Of a DNA stretch of 64,000 nucleotides, positions 8,829 through 18,052 are shown one piece after another. This stretch comes from QHXN01 sp032162705. Lineage in GTDB: Bacteria; Acidobacteriota; Blastocatellia; Pyrinomonadales; Pyrinomonadaceae. Where the stretch lies: the NCBI GenBank assembly GCA_032162705.1, contig JAVRON010000145.1, positions 41,867-105,866 of the forward strand, written 5' to 3'. The position numbers and the translations under genes are program-made. Under the pieces are notes generated by a model. That model worked only from the letters and a program-made list of their open reading frames with translations, did not search any database and had not been told where the DNA came from. Each line of letters starts with the position of its first letter. Position 1 is the first letter of the stretch.

Positions 8829-9947
8829 CTAGAACTTTCTCATCTGCGGGTCAAGCGCGTCGCGCAGGCCGTCGCCGAGGAAGTTGAGCGAGAAGAGCGT
8901 CAGCGCCATCGTCACGCCGGGGAAGATGAGCTGCCAGGGGAAGACCGCGATGTTCTGGATGCCCTCCTGCGCGAGACTTCCCCAGGAGGCGTATGGCGCT
9001 TGAACGCCGAGGCCGAGGAACGAAAGGAACGCCTCCGTCAGCATGACCGAGGGAATGGTCAGCGTCGCGTAGACGATGACGGGCCCGAGCGCGTTCGGCA
9101 CGAGATGCCGGAAGATGATCTTCGGCGTCGAGACGCCGGTGGCACGTGCGGCGAGGACGAACTCCTGATTCTTGAGCGAGATGACCTGCCCGCGCACGAT
9201 GCGCGCCATCGTCAGCCACGAGACCGCGCCGAGCGCCGCAAAGAGGAGGAAAATCTGTTGCAGCGGGGAGCGTCCGCCGAAGAAGGCCAGCAGCACGATG
9301 ACGATCATCATGTACGGGATGGCGTAGAGTACATCGACGATCCTCATCAACACGTCGTCGATCTTCCCGCCGAGATATCCGGCGGTCGCGCCCCACGTGA
9401 TGCCGATGAGGAGCGAGACGAAGGTCGAGATGATGCCGACCATCAGAGAGATTCGTCCGCCCTGTAGTACGCGCGCGAGCATGTCGCGCCCCGCGCTGTC
9501 CGTGCCCATCGGATGCGTCGCCGCGAACTGGCCGTCGGGCCCTGTGAAGGGCGGGAAGGATTGGACGAGCTTCGTGTCGGCGGGGATGGTGTCGTACTGG
9601 AAACCGGTCGTGGCCTTGATGACGGGCGGGCCCAAGAGGACGGCGAGGATGATGAAGCACACGACGAACAGGCCGAAGACGGCCAGCCTGTTCTTCAGAA
9701 GCCTGCGCCATGCGTCCTTCCAGAGCGAAGTCCCGCGTGTGACCTCCGGCACTTCGCCCGCCGTCCGCACGTCGCCCTCTCCGACGGCCATCTCCGGGAA
9801 CGCGTGAATCTCGTCGCCGCGGCGTGCCTTCACGGGCGGCGACGGCGGCGTACCTTCCGGCGTCAGCGCAGGCTCGCCTTCGCTCCAAAGGTCTCGCGGC
9901 GGGCGTCCTTCCTCCGTCGGCACTTTCGGCTCTCTCTCTTCGCTCAT
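8829..9947 (-). CDS. oppC: Oligopeptide ABC transporter permease OppC-type
   Basis: 372-residue inner-membrane permease. A ~80-residue hydrophilic Pro/Glu-rich N-terminus precedes the first membrane segment (RLAVFGLFVVCFIILAVLLG). The BPD_transp_1 core follows, with the EAA-like loop (ARATGVSTPKIIFRHLVPNA) contacting the ATPase and a C-terminus typical of OppC (LNFLGDGLRDALDPQMR). Four bases separate it from the oppB stop, so the permeases are co-translated. The N-terminal extension is somewhat longer than usual. Confidence 0.92.
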   Translation of the reverse strand: MSEEREPKVPTEEGRPPRDLWSEGEPALTPEGTPPSPPVKARRGDEIHAFPEMAVGEGDVRTAGEVPEVTRGTSLWKDAWRRLLKNRLAVFGLFVVCFIILAVLLGPPVIKATTGFQYDTIPADTKLVQSFPPFTGPDGQFAATHPMGTDSAGRDMLARVLQGGRISLMVGIISTFVSLLIGITWGATAGYLGGKIDDVLMRIVDVLYAIPYMMIVIVLLAFFGGRSPLQQIFLLFAALGAVSWLTMARIVRGQVISLKNQEFVLAARATGVSTPKIIFRHLVPNALGPVIVYATLTIPSVMLTEAFLSFLGLGVQAPYASWGSLAQEGIQNIAVFPWQLIFPGVTMALTLFSLNFLGDGLRDALDPQMRKF

Positions 9948-9951
9948 GGCT

Positions 9952-10872
9952 TTAGTATCGTATGCGTGGGTCGATGAATCCGTATGCGATATCGACCAGG
10001 AGATTGAAGACCAGCACCAGTATTGACGCGAAGGCGACGATGCCGAGGATGAGCGGCTCGTCGCGGTTCAGGTTCGCGTTGATGAAGTAGTTGCCGAGGC
10101 CCGGCATGGCGAAGATACGCTCGACGACGACCGTTCCCGTAATCAGGATGGCAAGCGCCGGGCCCGTGAACGAGACGACGGGGAGCAGCCCCCCGCGCAG
10201 TGCGTGACGCATGACGACCTGTCGCTCGGTCAGTCCTTTGGCGCGGGCCGTGCGGATGTAGTCCGAGCGCAGGACTTCGAGCATCCCTGCGCGCGTCAGC
10301 CGCGCGATATAGGCCATGTACACCGCCGAGAGCGTGAGCACAGGAAGCAGGAGGTTCCAACTCGGGAAGCCGCCCCAGCGCGCGGGCGGCAGCCAGTAGA
10401 GAGAGAGCGAGAAGATGAGGACGAGAATGGGCCCGAGGACGAAGTTCGGCAAGGAGATGCCGAGCATCGCCAGCCCCATCGAGCCGTAGTCGATCTTTGA
10501 GTTCTGCTTGAGCGCGGCGAGCGTCCCCATGAAGATGCCGACAACGAGCGCCAGCAGATACGCGCAGGCTCCGAGCGCAGCCGAGACGGGTACGGTGCGC
10601 TTGAGGATGTCGTTGACGGTCTCGTTCTCGTACTTGAGTGAGTTGCCGAAATCCAGTTGCAAGATGTTACCCATCATCCTGCCGTACTGCACATACCAGG
10701 GTTTGTCCAGCCCGTACTTGACCCTGATGTTCTTCTCTATGGCGGCGGGCAGCTTCTTATCGCTGGCGTAAAAGTTGCCGGGCGCGAGCCGGATGAGTGC
10801 CCATGTCAGAGAGATGACGATGAGCACCATCGGCACGGTGACGATCAGGCGGCGGACGATGAAGCGAAACAT
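9952..10872 (-). CDS. oppB: Oligopeptide ABC transporter permease OppB-type
   Basis: 306-residue permease with about six membrane segments. The N-terminus MFRFIVRRLIVTVPM is characteristic, as is the C-terminal half with ALAILITGTVVVERIF and PGLGNYF. The loop ARAKGLTERQVVMRHALR is the ATPase-coupling segment. The ATG at 10872 has an AGGAG about ten bases upstream and avoids overlapping the binding-protein gene; the longer frame from 10896 would overlap it. Confidence 0.93.
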   Translation of the reverse strand: MFRFIVRRLIVTVPMVLIVISLTWALIRLAPGNFYASDKKLPAAIEKNIRVKYGLDKPWYVQYGRMMGNILQLDFGNSLKYENETVNDILKRTVPVSAALGACAYLLALVVGIFMGTLAALKQNSKIDYGSMGLAMLGISLPNFVLGPILVLIFSLSLYWLPPARWGGFPSWNLLLPVLTLSAVYMAYIARLTRAGMLEVLRSDYIRTARAKGLTERQVVMRHALRGGLLPVVSFTGPALAILITGTVVVERIFAMPGLGNYFINANLNRDEPLILGIVAFASILVLVFNLLVDIAYGFIDPRIRY

Positions 10873-10879
10873 CTGTCGG

Positions 10880-12901
10880 CTACTCCTTCTCGGCAATCTC
10901 GTCTGTCGTCATATCCGGCATCTTGGTGTCCCACTTCGCCTGGTCATGCTCGATGTAGACAAACTTCCAGGCGTGGAGTGTGCCGGGGTTCGGGTACAAA
11001 CCCTTCACGTAGGGCTTCTTCATCCAACTCGTCGCGGGCTTCAGCAGCGGGATGACTGGCGCGGCGTCGAGCAGATACTCTTCGGCCTTCGCCATCATCT
11101 GGTAACGCTTCGCCTGTACGGGTTCGCGATTCGCCTCGTTGAGCATGGCGACGAACTTGGTGTCGTACCAGCCCGTGCCGTTGTCGCCCTCCCTCGTCGC
11201 GAAGAGGCCGAGATATGTGTAAGGGTCCATGTAGTCTCCCACCCATCCGGCCCCGCCCACTATCCCTTTGTATTCGAGTTTCGAGCGCATGTTGAGAAAG
11301 GTTTTCCACTCGACGTTGCGGAGCGGGATCGTGATGCCTAAGTTCTGCTTCCACTGCGCCTGCACGAACTCGGCGATCTGACGGTTCGATTCGTTCGTGT
11401 TGTATGTGATCTCGACCAGATCGACGGGGAACTTCTTCGGGTCGAACTTACCCGAGGCGTCTTTGTAGCCTGCCTCCGCGAGCAGGCGTCTAGCCTCTTC
11501 GACGTTGAGGTTATACCCTTGCGGGCTTGGGTAGCCATGCAGAATGCCCTGTGGGACGAACGTGTTGTTGGCCTTGGAGACCACGCGATAATCGGCCAGC
11601 GCGTTCCTGTCAATCGAGATATTGAGCGCCTTACGAACGCGCTTGTCGTCAAGCGGCGGCTTGGTGACATTGATCTGCCAGTAGGCAGAGGCGTTCTCGG
11701 GGGCATCCATGTAGTCCTTCGAGTAACGGATGCCACCCTTGAGCCACGAGGCCGGGACGGTGTGGTTGTAGAGCGCGTCCACCTCGCCCGCCTTGTAGAG
11801 GTTCATCATCGTCGTATTGTCTTCGAGCGGGAAGAACATGATCTTGTCGAGACGCACGTTCGCGTTGTCCCAGTAGAAAGGGTTGCGGACGACCACGATC
11901 TGATTGTAGGGCTTGTGCTCGGAGAGCTTGAAGGAGCCGCTGGTCACGATGTTGTCGGGCTTCGTCCAGTTAACCCCGTACTTCTCGACGACCTTCTCCG
12001 GGATGACGCGGAAGAACTGGTGCGGGACGAGTCCGAGGAAGTAAGGCGCGGGATGCCGGAGCGTGATGCGCAGCGTGTAGTCGTCAATGGCCTCGACGCC
12101 GATATCCTCCGGCTTGACGGGGACAAGCTCCTTACCTGCGACAAGGTCTTTGAGCTTCGGGTTGGCCTTGAAAGCTTCCTCCCTGTCCTTGTCGTCAAAA
12201 GGCACGACCAGCCGTTCGGGCGCGTGAATAAAGTGGTGGAACTCCGTGTCGGGCGCGGCGTCCTCGCCCTTCATGCCAAGCTCTTTCTTGTGCAGCGTCT
12301 CTTCATCGGGCGGGGCCGCGTTCGTGACACTCGCAGGCTGAATCTCGGCTGCAACGCCGCCTTCAACGGCGTCTTTCGGCGTCTCCGAGGCGAGAACGAA
12401 GCGCCCGGTCTTCTGGTCGCGGACGAACGCGCCGCCGGTATTTAAGGCTTCGGCATATTTGATGTCCCACGCGAGATAGGCGACGCGCGAGGCCAGTTCG
12501 GGTCTAAGCCCGCGGCGGAGCGTGTAGACAAAGTCGTGCGCAGTGATCGGGTCGCCGTTCGAGAACTTCGCGTTCTGGCGCAGGAAGAAGACAAACTCGC
12601 TGGCATCCTCGTCAATCGTCCAGCGCTCGGCGATGGCCGGGATCGGCTCCATCGTCTTCGGGTGATACTCGGCCAGTCCCTCGTAGAGCGCGATGTCGAT
12701 GCGCGCCTCGGGCTGCCCGGAACTCATCTGCGGGTCGAGCGACTCAGGCTCGGAGCCTGTGATGTAGCGCAAGACCTGTCCGTCCGGCGGCGCGATCTTC
12801 CCGAAGAAATCTGACTTCTTCGACTGCATAGCGCACCCGGCGGCGAGGAGGGCAGAGGCGAGAATGAGGGCGAAAAGGCGCACGGTCTTTATTTCAGACA
12901 T
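10880..12901 (-). CDS. oppA: Peptide-binding lipoprotein, SBP family 5 (OppA-type)
   Basis: 673-residue extracellular solute-binding protein. Lipobox LLAAGC with Cys23 as lipidation site. Family 5 signatures include PQMSSGQPEARIDIALYEGL, FSNGDPITAHDFVYTLRR and the C-terminal DAAPVIPLL region. It is longer than a typical OppA (~540), with an acidic insertion around residues 150-230. Seven bases separate it from oppB, so it is the binding subunit of this importer. The start has AGGAG upstream. Substrate preference cannot be read from sequence. Confidence 0.92.
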   Translation of the reverse strand: MSEIKTVRLFALILASALLAAGCAMQSKKSDFFGKIAPPDGQVLRYITGSEPESLDPQMSSGQPEARIDIALYEGLAEYHPKTMEPIPAIAERWTIDEDASEFVFFLRQNAKFSNGDPITAHDFVYTLRRGLRPELASRVAYLAWDIKYAEALNTGGAFVRDQKTGRFVLASETPKDAVEGGVAAEIQPASVTNAAPPDEETLHKKELGMKGEDAAPDTEFHHFIHAPERLVVPFDDKDREEAFKANPKLKDLVAGKELVPVKPEDIGVEAIDDYTLRITLRHPAPYFLGLVPHQFFRVIPEKVVEKYGVNWTKPDNIVTSGSFKLSEHKPYNQIVVVRNPFYWDNANVRLDKIMFFPLEDNTTMMNLYKAGEVDALYNHTVPASWLKGGIRYSKDYMDAPENASAYWQINVTKPPLDDKRVRKALNISIDRNALADYRVVSKANNTFVPQGILHGYPSPQGYNLNVEEARRLLAEAGYKDASGKFDPKKFPVDLVEITYNTNESNRQIAEFVQAQWKQNLGITIPLRNVEWKTFLNMRSKLEYKGIVGGAGWVGDYMDPYTYLGLFATREGDNGTGWYDTKFVAMLNEANREPVQAKRYQMMAKAEEYLLDAAPVIPLLKPATSWMKKPYVKGLYPNPGTLHAWKFVYIEHDQAKWDTKMPDMTTDEIAEKE

Positions 12902-13205
12902 GGCTTTTTACAACTCCTGTTTCAACCGACACTCACGAGCGGCAGCCTTCCGTAAAACGGCCCGGCGAAAGCCTGACCCGACAGACCTGACCCGGCAGAC
13001 TTATCACATCTTGTACGGAGCGAGCGTGGCGGAATCCATCCGAGAAATTCTTCTGCCGTCGGGGTCTTCCGACTGCTCGGGGGCAAATTGTACTCTGAAA
13101 GCTCGTCGCCTCTGAAATTATCACGCGCGCACTCCCGCAATCAAGGATGTCACGTTACGCATTCAAACGATGCCGCTCAACGCGAAGACCGTTGCACGCC
13201 AATTG
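12902..13205. other. Intergenic gap upstream of oppA, no gene seen
   Basis: About 300 bases between the two binding-protein genes with no supportable coding sequence. On the minus strand an AGGAGTT precedes the oppA ATG. The promoter for the oppABC run is probably here, but I see no pair of boxes good enough to call. Confidence 0.4.
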
Positions 13206-13303
13206 ATAAGGGGAAAGATAAAGGGCGTAAGGGGAAAGATGAAACAACGACTCTGCTGCTTTCTCACTTCGCCTTTCGCCCTTCACCCTTCGCCTTTCCC
13301 CTC
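13206..13303. repeat. Intergenic inverted repeat, GGGGAAAG purine-rich units
   Basis: Left arm (~13208-13245) has GGGGAAAGATAAAGGGCGTA followed by a near-repeat of the same 7-base-phased words; the right arm (~13273-13303) is the complementary pyrimidine version (CTTTCGCCCTTCACCCTTCG). It touches the stop codon of the second binding-protein gene. Confidence 0.75.
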
Positions 13304-15361
13304 TCACTTGCCCGTGCTTAAACGCGCGGACTGCTCGGGCGCGGGCGGTTGCCAACTCTGGTTGATGCGGACGTGCTTCAAAGAAGGAGCATCCAGAAGA
13401 CTCTGTTCGAACCCCTCGACGTAGGGCTTGACCAGCGCGTAGGACGATGCGAAGTGGAGCGGGATGGCCGGAAGCTCCCCGAGCGCCTGCGCCTCGGTCA
13501 GAATGGGCGCGTCGGCGTGAGTCCCTGCTTGCGCGTGTGCGACCGTCTCGCTCGAAGGGGTCGCCGAAGGCGAACCTTGCGCCGCTGCGTCCGCGGCGAG
13601 CGGGGCGGCCTCGGGCGTAGCATCATCGCTAAAGAGCGCCAGCATGTTCGTCTCCTCGTCAGTCGTCTGCATCACCAGACTGCGGCGAGCCACATCGAAA
13701 TCGCCCGCGCGCAGCATCGCCTCGTACTCTTCCCACGGGCGTATGATGATCTCGGTCTCGACGCCGAGCGCGTCATGCCACATGCGCGCGACCGCTTGTG
13801 CGACGAGCCGCTGCTGTTCGTTGCGATTGACGAGCAGGCGTATGTGCGGGAAGTTTACGCCGCCGGGATAGCCTGCCTCCTCAAGCAGACGGCGCGCACG
13901 CTCGACGTTGTGAACGAACTGCCCTGACTCGCCAACTGCGCCCTCTATGCCCTTGACCGCGACTGGCGTTTTATCTTCCGCTGTACCTTCACCCTTCGCA
14001 TCATCTTCGGCCTTAGCTTTATCTTCAGCCTTCACACCTCCGCCATCGTCTTCACGTTTGCTCGCGTTGCTCTGTGCGTCCTCGGCGGGAACGGGGAGGA
14101 ATTTACGCGTGGCTTCGGTCGCGCCGCCCAGTGTGTCCGCGTTGAGCCGTTCGATGTTGAGCGCAGAGGCCAACGCCTGACGCACGCGCAGGTCGTCGAA
14201 CGGCGGGCGGGCGGTGTTGAAGCGGTAATAGTTGAGCGCGGCGAATGTCTCGCGGCGGAAATCCTCGTAGGGCGTGAGCAGCTTGACGGCCAGCGGCTCG
14301 ACGGCCGCGTTCGTGATGGCATCCACTTCGCCTGCGCGGTACGCTGCGAGCGCCGATTCTGTCCCGCCCCTGTCCACGAAGCGAACTCTCTCCAACTTCA
14401 CGGACGCCGCATCCCAGTAGCTCTCTGCACGAGCCAACTCGACGCTGTCGCCCGCCAGACGCGAGAGGCTGAAAGCGCCATTGGTGACTATCCCGAGTTC
14501 GGTCGTCACACCGCCCTGTTGATTCTGCTCGTACCAAAGCTCCGAGAGTCCGGCCCCAAGACTCAACTCGTGAACCGGACGAAAGACCGGATGTGCGACA
14601 AGCGCGGGGAAGTTCATATCGGCTCGTTGAAGCGTCACGCGAAGCGTCCGCGCGTCCAATGCGACGACGCCGAGCGTTGGCGGCGAAGGAATCTGCTGCG
14701 ACCTCAAACTCCTGCCTAGCTCCTGCTCTGCACGCGCCGACCCTTGCCTCTGCTCCGCGCGCTCCGATTCTTGTCTCCGCTCTGCGTGCTCTGAATCTTG
14801 CCTCCGCTCCGCGCGTGCCGACTCGCTTACGCCCGCCTGCGCGCCCTCGATGTTGGCGAGGAGATTCGCGTGCGGTGCGCGTTCGCCGAGGCGCAGAGTA
14901 CGCTGCCATGAACGCACGAAGTCCTGCGCCGTGACGGGGTCGCCGTTCGTCCAGCGTGCGCCCTCGCGCAGATGAAAAGTCCAGCACTGACCATTGTTCG
15001 CCGTCTCCCAACGGCTTGCGACCGCCGGGACGGGACGAAGCGTCCCCGGCTCGTAATCCGTCAGCCCTTCGTAGAGGGCGCGGACGGCATCCGTGTCCGG
15101 CGGCGCGGCGGCGCGTGCGGGGTCGAAAACTTTTGGCAGCCCTCCATCGCTCCAGCGAAACTCCTGTGTCTGTGGCACAGACACTTTGCCGTAGAAGCGC
15201 TCGCCCGTCTCTTCCCTGAAACATCCGCCGAGCAGAAGCGAGGCTGTGACGGCGAGCGAAAGAGAGAGCCAAGCCGCCCGCCGCCGGTAACTTTTCAAGC
15301 CGTCTCGACGGCTAATAAAGCCGCGAGCACGTCCAAATATTTTTTCCCCGACAGCTTTCAT
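13304..15361 (-). CDS. Second peptide-binding lipoprotein, SBP family 5
   Basis: 685 residues, lipobox SLLLGGC with Cys47 after a long cytoplasmic-type leader. The fold signature is present (FDPARAAAPPDTDAVRALYE, ARWTNGDPVTAQDFVRSWQR). Two low-complexity insertions are odd: residues ~180-215 are 9-residue repeats rich in AERRQ, and ~370-400 is a Lys/Asp/Glu-rich segment (KAEDKAKAEDDAKGEG). Both fall in surface loops by position. Its start overlaps the coaE stop by 4 bases (ATGA), so it is coupled to coaE rather than to oppA. It probably offers a second substrate range to the same importer, which is inference. Confidence 0.88.
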   Translation of the reverse strand: MKAVGEKIFGRARGFISRRDGLKSYRRRAAWLSLSLAVTASLLLGGCFREETGERFYGKVSVPQTQEFRWSDGGLPKVFDPARAAAPPDTDAVRALYEGLTDYEPGTLRPVPAVASRWETANNGQCWTFHLREGARWTNGDPVTAQDFVRSWQRTLRLGERAPHANLLANIEGAQAGVSESARAERRQDSEHAERRQESERAEQRQGSARAEQELGRSLRSQQIPSPPTLGVVALDARTLRVTLQRADMNFPALVAHPVFRPVHELSLGAGLSELWYEQNQQGGVTTELGIVTNGAFSLSRLAGDSVELARAESYWDAASVKLERVRFVDRGGTESALAAYRAGEVDAITNAAVEPLAVKLLTPYEDFRRETFAALNYYRFNTARPPFDDLRVRQALASALNIERLNADTLGGATEATRKFLPVPAEDAQSNASKREDDGGGVKAEDKAKAEDDAKGEGTAEDKTPVAVKGIEGAVGESGQFVHNVERARRLLEEAGYPGGVNFPHIRLLVNRNEQQRLVAQAVARMWHDALGVETEIIIRPWEEYEAMLRAGDFDVARRSLVMQTTDEETNMLALFSDDATPEAAPLAADAAAQGSPSATPSSETVAHAQAGTHADAPILTEAQALGELPAIPLHFASSYALVKPYVEGFEQSLLDAPSLKHVRINQSWQPPAPEQSARLSTGK
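14716..14823. repeat. In-frame 27-bp tandem repeat in the second binding-protein gene
   Basis: Three clear copies start at 14743, 14770 and 14797 (e.g. CTTGCCTCTGCTCCGCGCGC at the start of the first), with a degenerate fourth before them. Each copy encodes nine residues, so the frame is kept. The copies differ by several substitutions, so this is not a recent slippage product. Confidence 0.8.
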
Positions 15362-15984
15362 CTACGATTCAAACGCTCCCCCGGCAAGCTCTCTCGAAGC
15401 GCGTCGAAGACCTGTTCGGTCTGGCGGCGCGTGTCTTCAAAGCTATCGGAAGTGTCGATGGTAAAGTCCGCGTGGCGCAGCTTCTCCTCTTGCGGAATCT
15501 GCGTTGCGATGCGTCTTTCGGCCTCCTCGCGGGCGAGGTTGTTGCGACGCATCAGACGTTCGAGTTGCACCTCCGGGCGACAATGAACGACGACGAGTTT
15601 GTCGAAACGCTCGTGCCCGCCGGACTCAATCATCAGCGCCGCATCGACGACGCCGATGCCGCGCGGGTCTTCCTCTTCCCAACGTCGAAGCACCGCGTCC
15701 TGCTCCTCGATGATGAGCGGATGCAGGATGGAGTTTAAAAGCCTCCGCTTCTCTTCGTCTCGAAAGATGACCTCGCCGAGCCGCGCGCGGTCGAGCGTCC
15801 CGTCTGTTCGCAAGACACTTTCACCGAACGCCTCGACGATGGCGCGCAACCCCGCCGCCCCCGGCTCGACCACACGCCGCGCCACCTCGTCCGCGTCGAG
15901 AACGTGACAGCCCGACTCCGCCAGCACCCCGGAGACGAAAGACTTCCCCACAGCAATCGAACCGGTTAGACCGACACGCAACAT
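15358..15984 (-). CDS. coaE: Dephospho-CoA kinase
   Basis: 208-residue P-loop kinase that phosphorylates dephospho-CoA in the last step of CoA synthesis. Walker A GSIAVGKS at ~8-15, the CoaE motif DADEVARRVV at ~27-36, and the lid region RRNNLAREEAERRI are present. The ATG at 15984 is preferred over a TTG at 16005, which would overlap folD. It follows folD by about ten bases and its stop overlaps the start of the second binding protein. Confidence 0.95.
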   Translation of the reverse strand: MLRVGLTGSIAVGKSFVSGVLAESGCHVLDADEVARRVVEPGAAGLRAIVEAFGESVLRTDGTLDRARLGEVIFRDEEKRRLLNSILHPLIIEEQDAVLRRWEEEDPRGIGVVDAALMIESGGHERFDKLVVVHCRPEVQLERLMRRNNLAREEAERRIATQIPQEEKLRHADFTIDTSDSFEDTRRQTEQVFDALRESLPGERLNRR

Positions 15985-15994
15985 TGGTGATGAG

Positions 15995-16954
15995 CTATTC
16001 GCCAAAGCGACGCCTTCGCGCCGCGGCTATGGTGTTCTTCATCAGCATCGCCACGGTGAGCAGGCCGACGCCGCCGGGGACTGGAGTCAGACGACCGGCC
16101 ACCCTTTCGACCTCCGCCGGATGCACGTCGCCGACGAGCGTGTAGCCGCGCTCCTTCAAAGTCTTCAGACGGCGCGGCGCGTCCTCGCCGAAGAGCACTG
16201 ATACGTCGTCCTCGTCCGTCAGACGATTCATGCCGACATCGATGACGGTCGCGCCCGGCTTCACGTGCTCCGCGCGCACGAAGCCCGGTCGCCCGATAGC
16301 GACGACGAGGATGTCGGCCTCACGCGTCACTTCCGGCAAACGGCGCGTGCGCGAGTGGCAGATGGTCACGGTAGCGTCGCGCTGAAGGAGCAGTTCGGCG
16401 ACGGGACGGCCGACGTTGTTGCTTCGTCCCACAACGCAGGCGCGCGCACCTGAAATCTCGACGCCCTCGCGCACGAGCAGCTCGACTATGCCGGCGGGTG
16501 TGCAGGGCAGGAGCGCCGGAAGACGCTGCATCATGCGACCGATGTTGACGGGGTGGAATCCGTCAACGTCCTTCTCAGGGTCAATCGCTTCGATGATGGC
16601 CGACTCGTCTACACCCTTCGGGAGCGGAAGTTGGACGAGCAACCCGTCAACATCTTCACGCGCGTTAAAGGTCGCAATCATTTCGAGCAGGTGCGCCGAG
16701 GAAGTATCGGCAGCGAGCGGGTGGTGCTCCGAATCGATGCCAATCTCTTCGCAGGTGCGAATCTTGTTGCGCACGTAGACGGCTGAGGCCGGGTCGTCGC
16801 CCACCAGAACAGTAACCAGACGCGGTGTCACGCCGTGCTCACGCCGCAGGCGCAAGACCTCTTCAGAAACCTCGCGCTTGATCTCGGCGGCAACGCGCGC
16901 GCCGTCTAACTTGCTCGCCTTCGAGCCGCTCTGTTGCTGTGCCGTTGTTTCCAT
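15995..16954 (-). CDS. folD: Methylenetetrahydrofolate dehydrogenase/cyclohydrolase
   Basis: 319-residue bifunctional enzyme interconverting methylene-, methenyl- and 10-formyl-tetrahydrofolate with NADP. Catalytic Tyr60 and Lys64 lie in YVRNK; the second family motif PEKDVDGFHPVN and the nucleotide-binding VVGRSNNVGRPVA and CHSRT segments are intact. A ~15-residue polar N-terminal extension precedes the core. First gene of a folD-coaE run, divergent from the Sco gene with a 108-base gap. Its product supplies one-carbon units also used by the MetH/MetF fusion at 34.5 kb. Confidence 0.96.
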   Translation of the reverse strand: METTAQQQSGSKASKLDGARVAAEIKREVSEEVLRLRREHGVTPRLVTVLVGDDPASAVYVRNKIRTCEEIGIDSEHHPLAADTSSAHLLEMIATFNAREDVDGLLVQLPLPKGVDESAIIEAIDPEKDVDGFHPVNIGRMMQRLPALLPCTPAGIVELLVREGVEISGARACVVGRSNNVGRPVAELLLQRDATVTICHSRTRRLPEVTREADILVVAIGRPGFVRAEHVKPGATVIDVGMNRLTDEDDVSVLFGEDAPRRLKTLKERGYTLVGDVHPAEVERVAGRLTPVPGGVGLLTVAMLMKNTIAAARRRRFGE

Positions 16955-17062
16955 CGGAGATTACCGGACATCCTAGCACAATTCACTTCCCTCTCGTGAC
17001 ACCGGCCTCTGCCGCGCTCCCCACGGTTGCGCGTGCGCGCGTCCCTGCTACACAATCCACGC

Positions 17063-17950
17063 ATGAACCGTCGTCCGCTCTTTCCCCGCGTCCTTTCACG
17101 AAAGACTTTCCTGATCCTTCTCGCCGTCGCCTTCGTCGGCCTCTCGGCCTGTTCCGGCAAACACTCCGAGGAGCATCGCTACGAGTTTAAGGGTAACGTC
17201 ATCGCCGTTGACCGTGCGAGGGGCGAGGTCACGGTCGAGCATGAGGACATCGTCGGCTACATGCCCGCGATGACGATGTCTTTTCCCTTGCGCGACGCTG
17301 AGGCACTCAAGACCGTTGAGGCGGGCGACCATATACAAGCGACGCTCGTCGTCACCGACGATGCCTTCTGGCTTGAACAGCCAATCATCACAAAGGGGCA
17401 GCCCGGTGGTGTTGCCTCAACTCCGCCCGCCGGCTCCGCCGAGCCGCAGCCCGGCGCTCAAGTCCCAGACGTAAAGCTCGTCAATCAGGACGGCCACGCC
17501 ATCAGCACGCGACAGTTCAGAGGCCGCGCGCTCGTCGTCACCTTCATCTACACGCGCTGTCCTTCCCCCAACCAGTGCCCTTTGATGAGCGCCAACTTCG
17601 CCGAGCTAAACGGCGCGTTTGAGAGCGACCCTGAGATGCGAAAGCGGGCGCACCTGTTGAGCGTCACGCTCGACCCGGAGTTCGACAGGCCGGAAGTCCT
17701 GCGTAGCTACGGCGCGGCTTACTCGGGCGGCAAATTCGACAACTGGGATTTTGCGACCGGAGACCCCGCGGAGGTCAGACGCCTCGCGGAATTCTTCGGC
17801 CTCATGTACAAGGCCGAGAGCGGGCAGGTCATCCACTCGCTACGTACGGCCATCGTCACGCCCGACGGTAAGCTCTATAAAATTTATCGCGGTAACGAGT
17901 GGAAGGCTTCGGAGGTTGAGAGTGATTTGAAAACCATGCGGGTGGATTAA
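17063..17950 (+). CDS. CusF-like/Sco1 fusion copper lipoprotein
   Basis: 295 residues, lipoprotein signal ending GLSAC (Cys30), so anchored outside the inner membrane. Residues ~40-105 match a CusF-type copper-binding domain: YEFKGNVIAVDRARGEVTVE followed by Met67, Met70 and Met72 in GYMPAMTMSF. A short Pro/Gly linker leads to a Sco/SenC thioredoxin-fold domain (~132-295). Its copper cysteines are Cys166 and Cys172 in TRCPSPNQCP, a five-residue spacing instead of the common three, and the conserved His is in VIHSLRT. Sco proteins deliver copper to the CuA site of cytochrome oxidase. The ATG is preferred to a TTG at 17027. No oxidase genes adjoin it. Confidence 0.9.
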   Translation: MNRRPLFPRVLSRKTFLILLAVAFVGLSACSGKHSEEHRYEFKGNVIAVDRARGEVTVEHEDIVGYMPAMTMSFPLRDAEALKTVEAGDHIQATLVVTDDAFWLEQPIITKGQPGGVASTPPAGSAEPQPGAQVPDVKLVNQDGHAISTRQFRGRALVVTFIYTRCPSPNQCPLMSANFAELNGAFESDPEMRKRAHLLSVTLDPEFDRPEVLRSYGAAYSGGKFDNWDFATGDPAEVRRLAEFFGLMYKAESGQVIHSLRTAIVTPDGKLYKIYRGNEWKASEVESDLKTMRVD

Positions 17951-17956
17951 AAGAAC

Positions 17957-18019
17957 TTCACCGCAGAGGCTTGAATTATCTCTGCGCCCCCTCTGCGCTC
18001 TCCGCGCCTCTGCGGTGAA
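17957..18019. repeat. Inverted repeat between convergent genes, CCGCAGAGGC class
   Basis: Perfect 14-bp arms TTCACCGCAGAGGC (17957-17970) and its complement (18006-18019) around a pyrimidine-rich loop. It sits between the convergent sco and etfA genes where a bidirectional terminator would be expected. The same arm sequence recurs at 30346-30437. Confidence 0.85.
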
Positions 18020-18052
18020 CTCTACTCTGCCTATCTCAAGACGGAGAAAAGG

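Noticed and set aside
11519..12445. 308-codon plus-strand open frame over oppA
   Set aside because: Antisense of a well-supported binding-protein gene; no ribosome-binding site or motifs.
17957..18019. Bidirectional intrinsic terminator
   Set aside because: The position fits but there is no T-tract on either side and the same arms recur in a divergent promoter region at 30.3 kb, so I call it a repeat.
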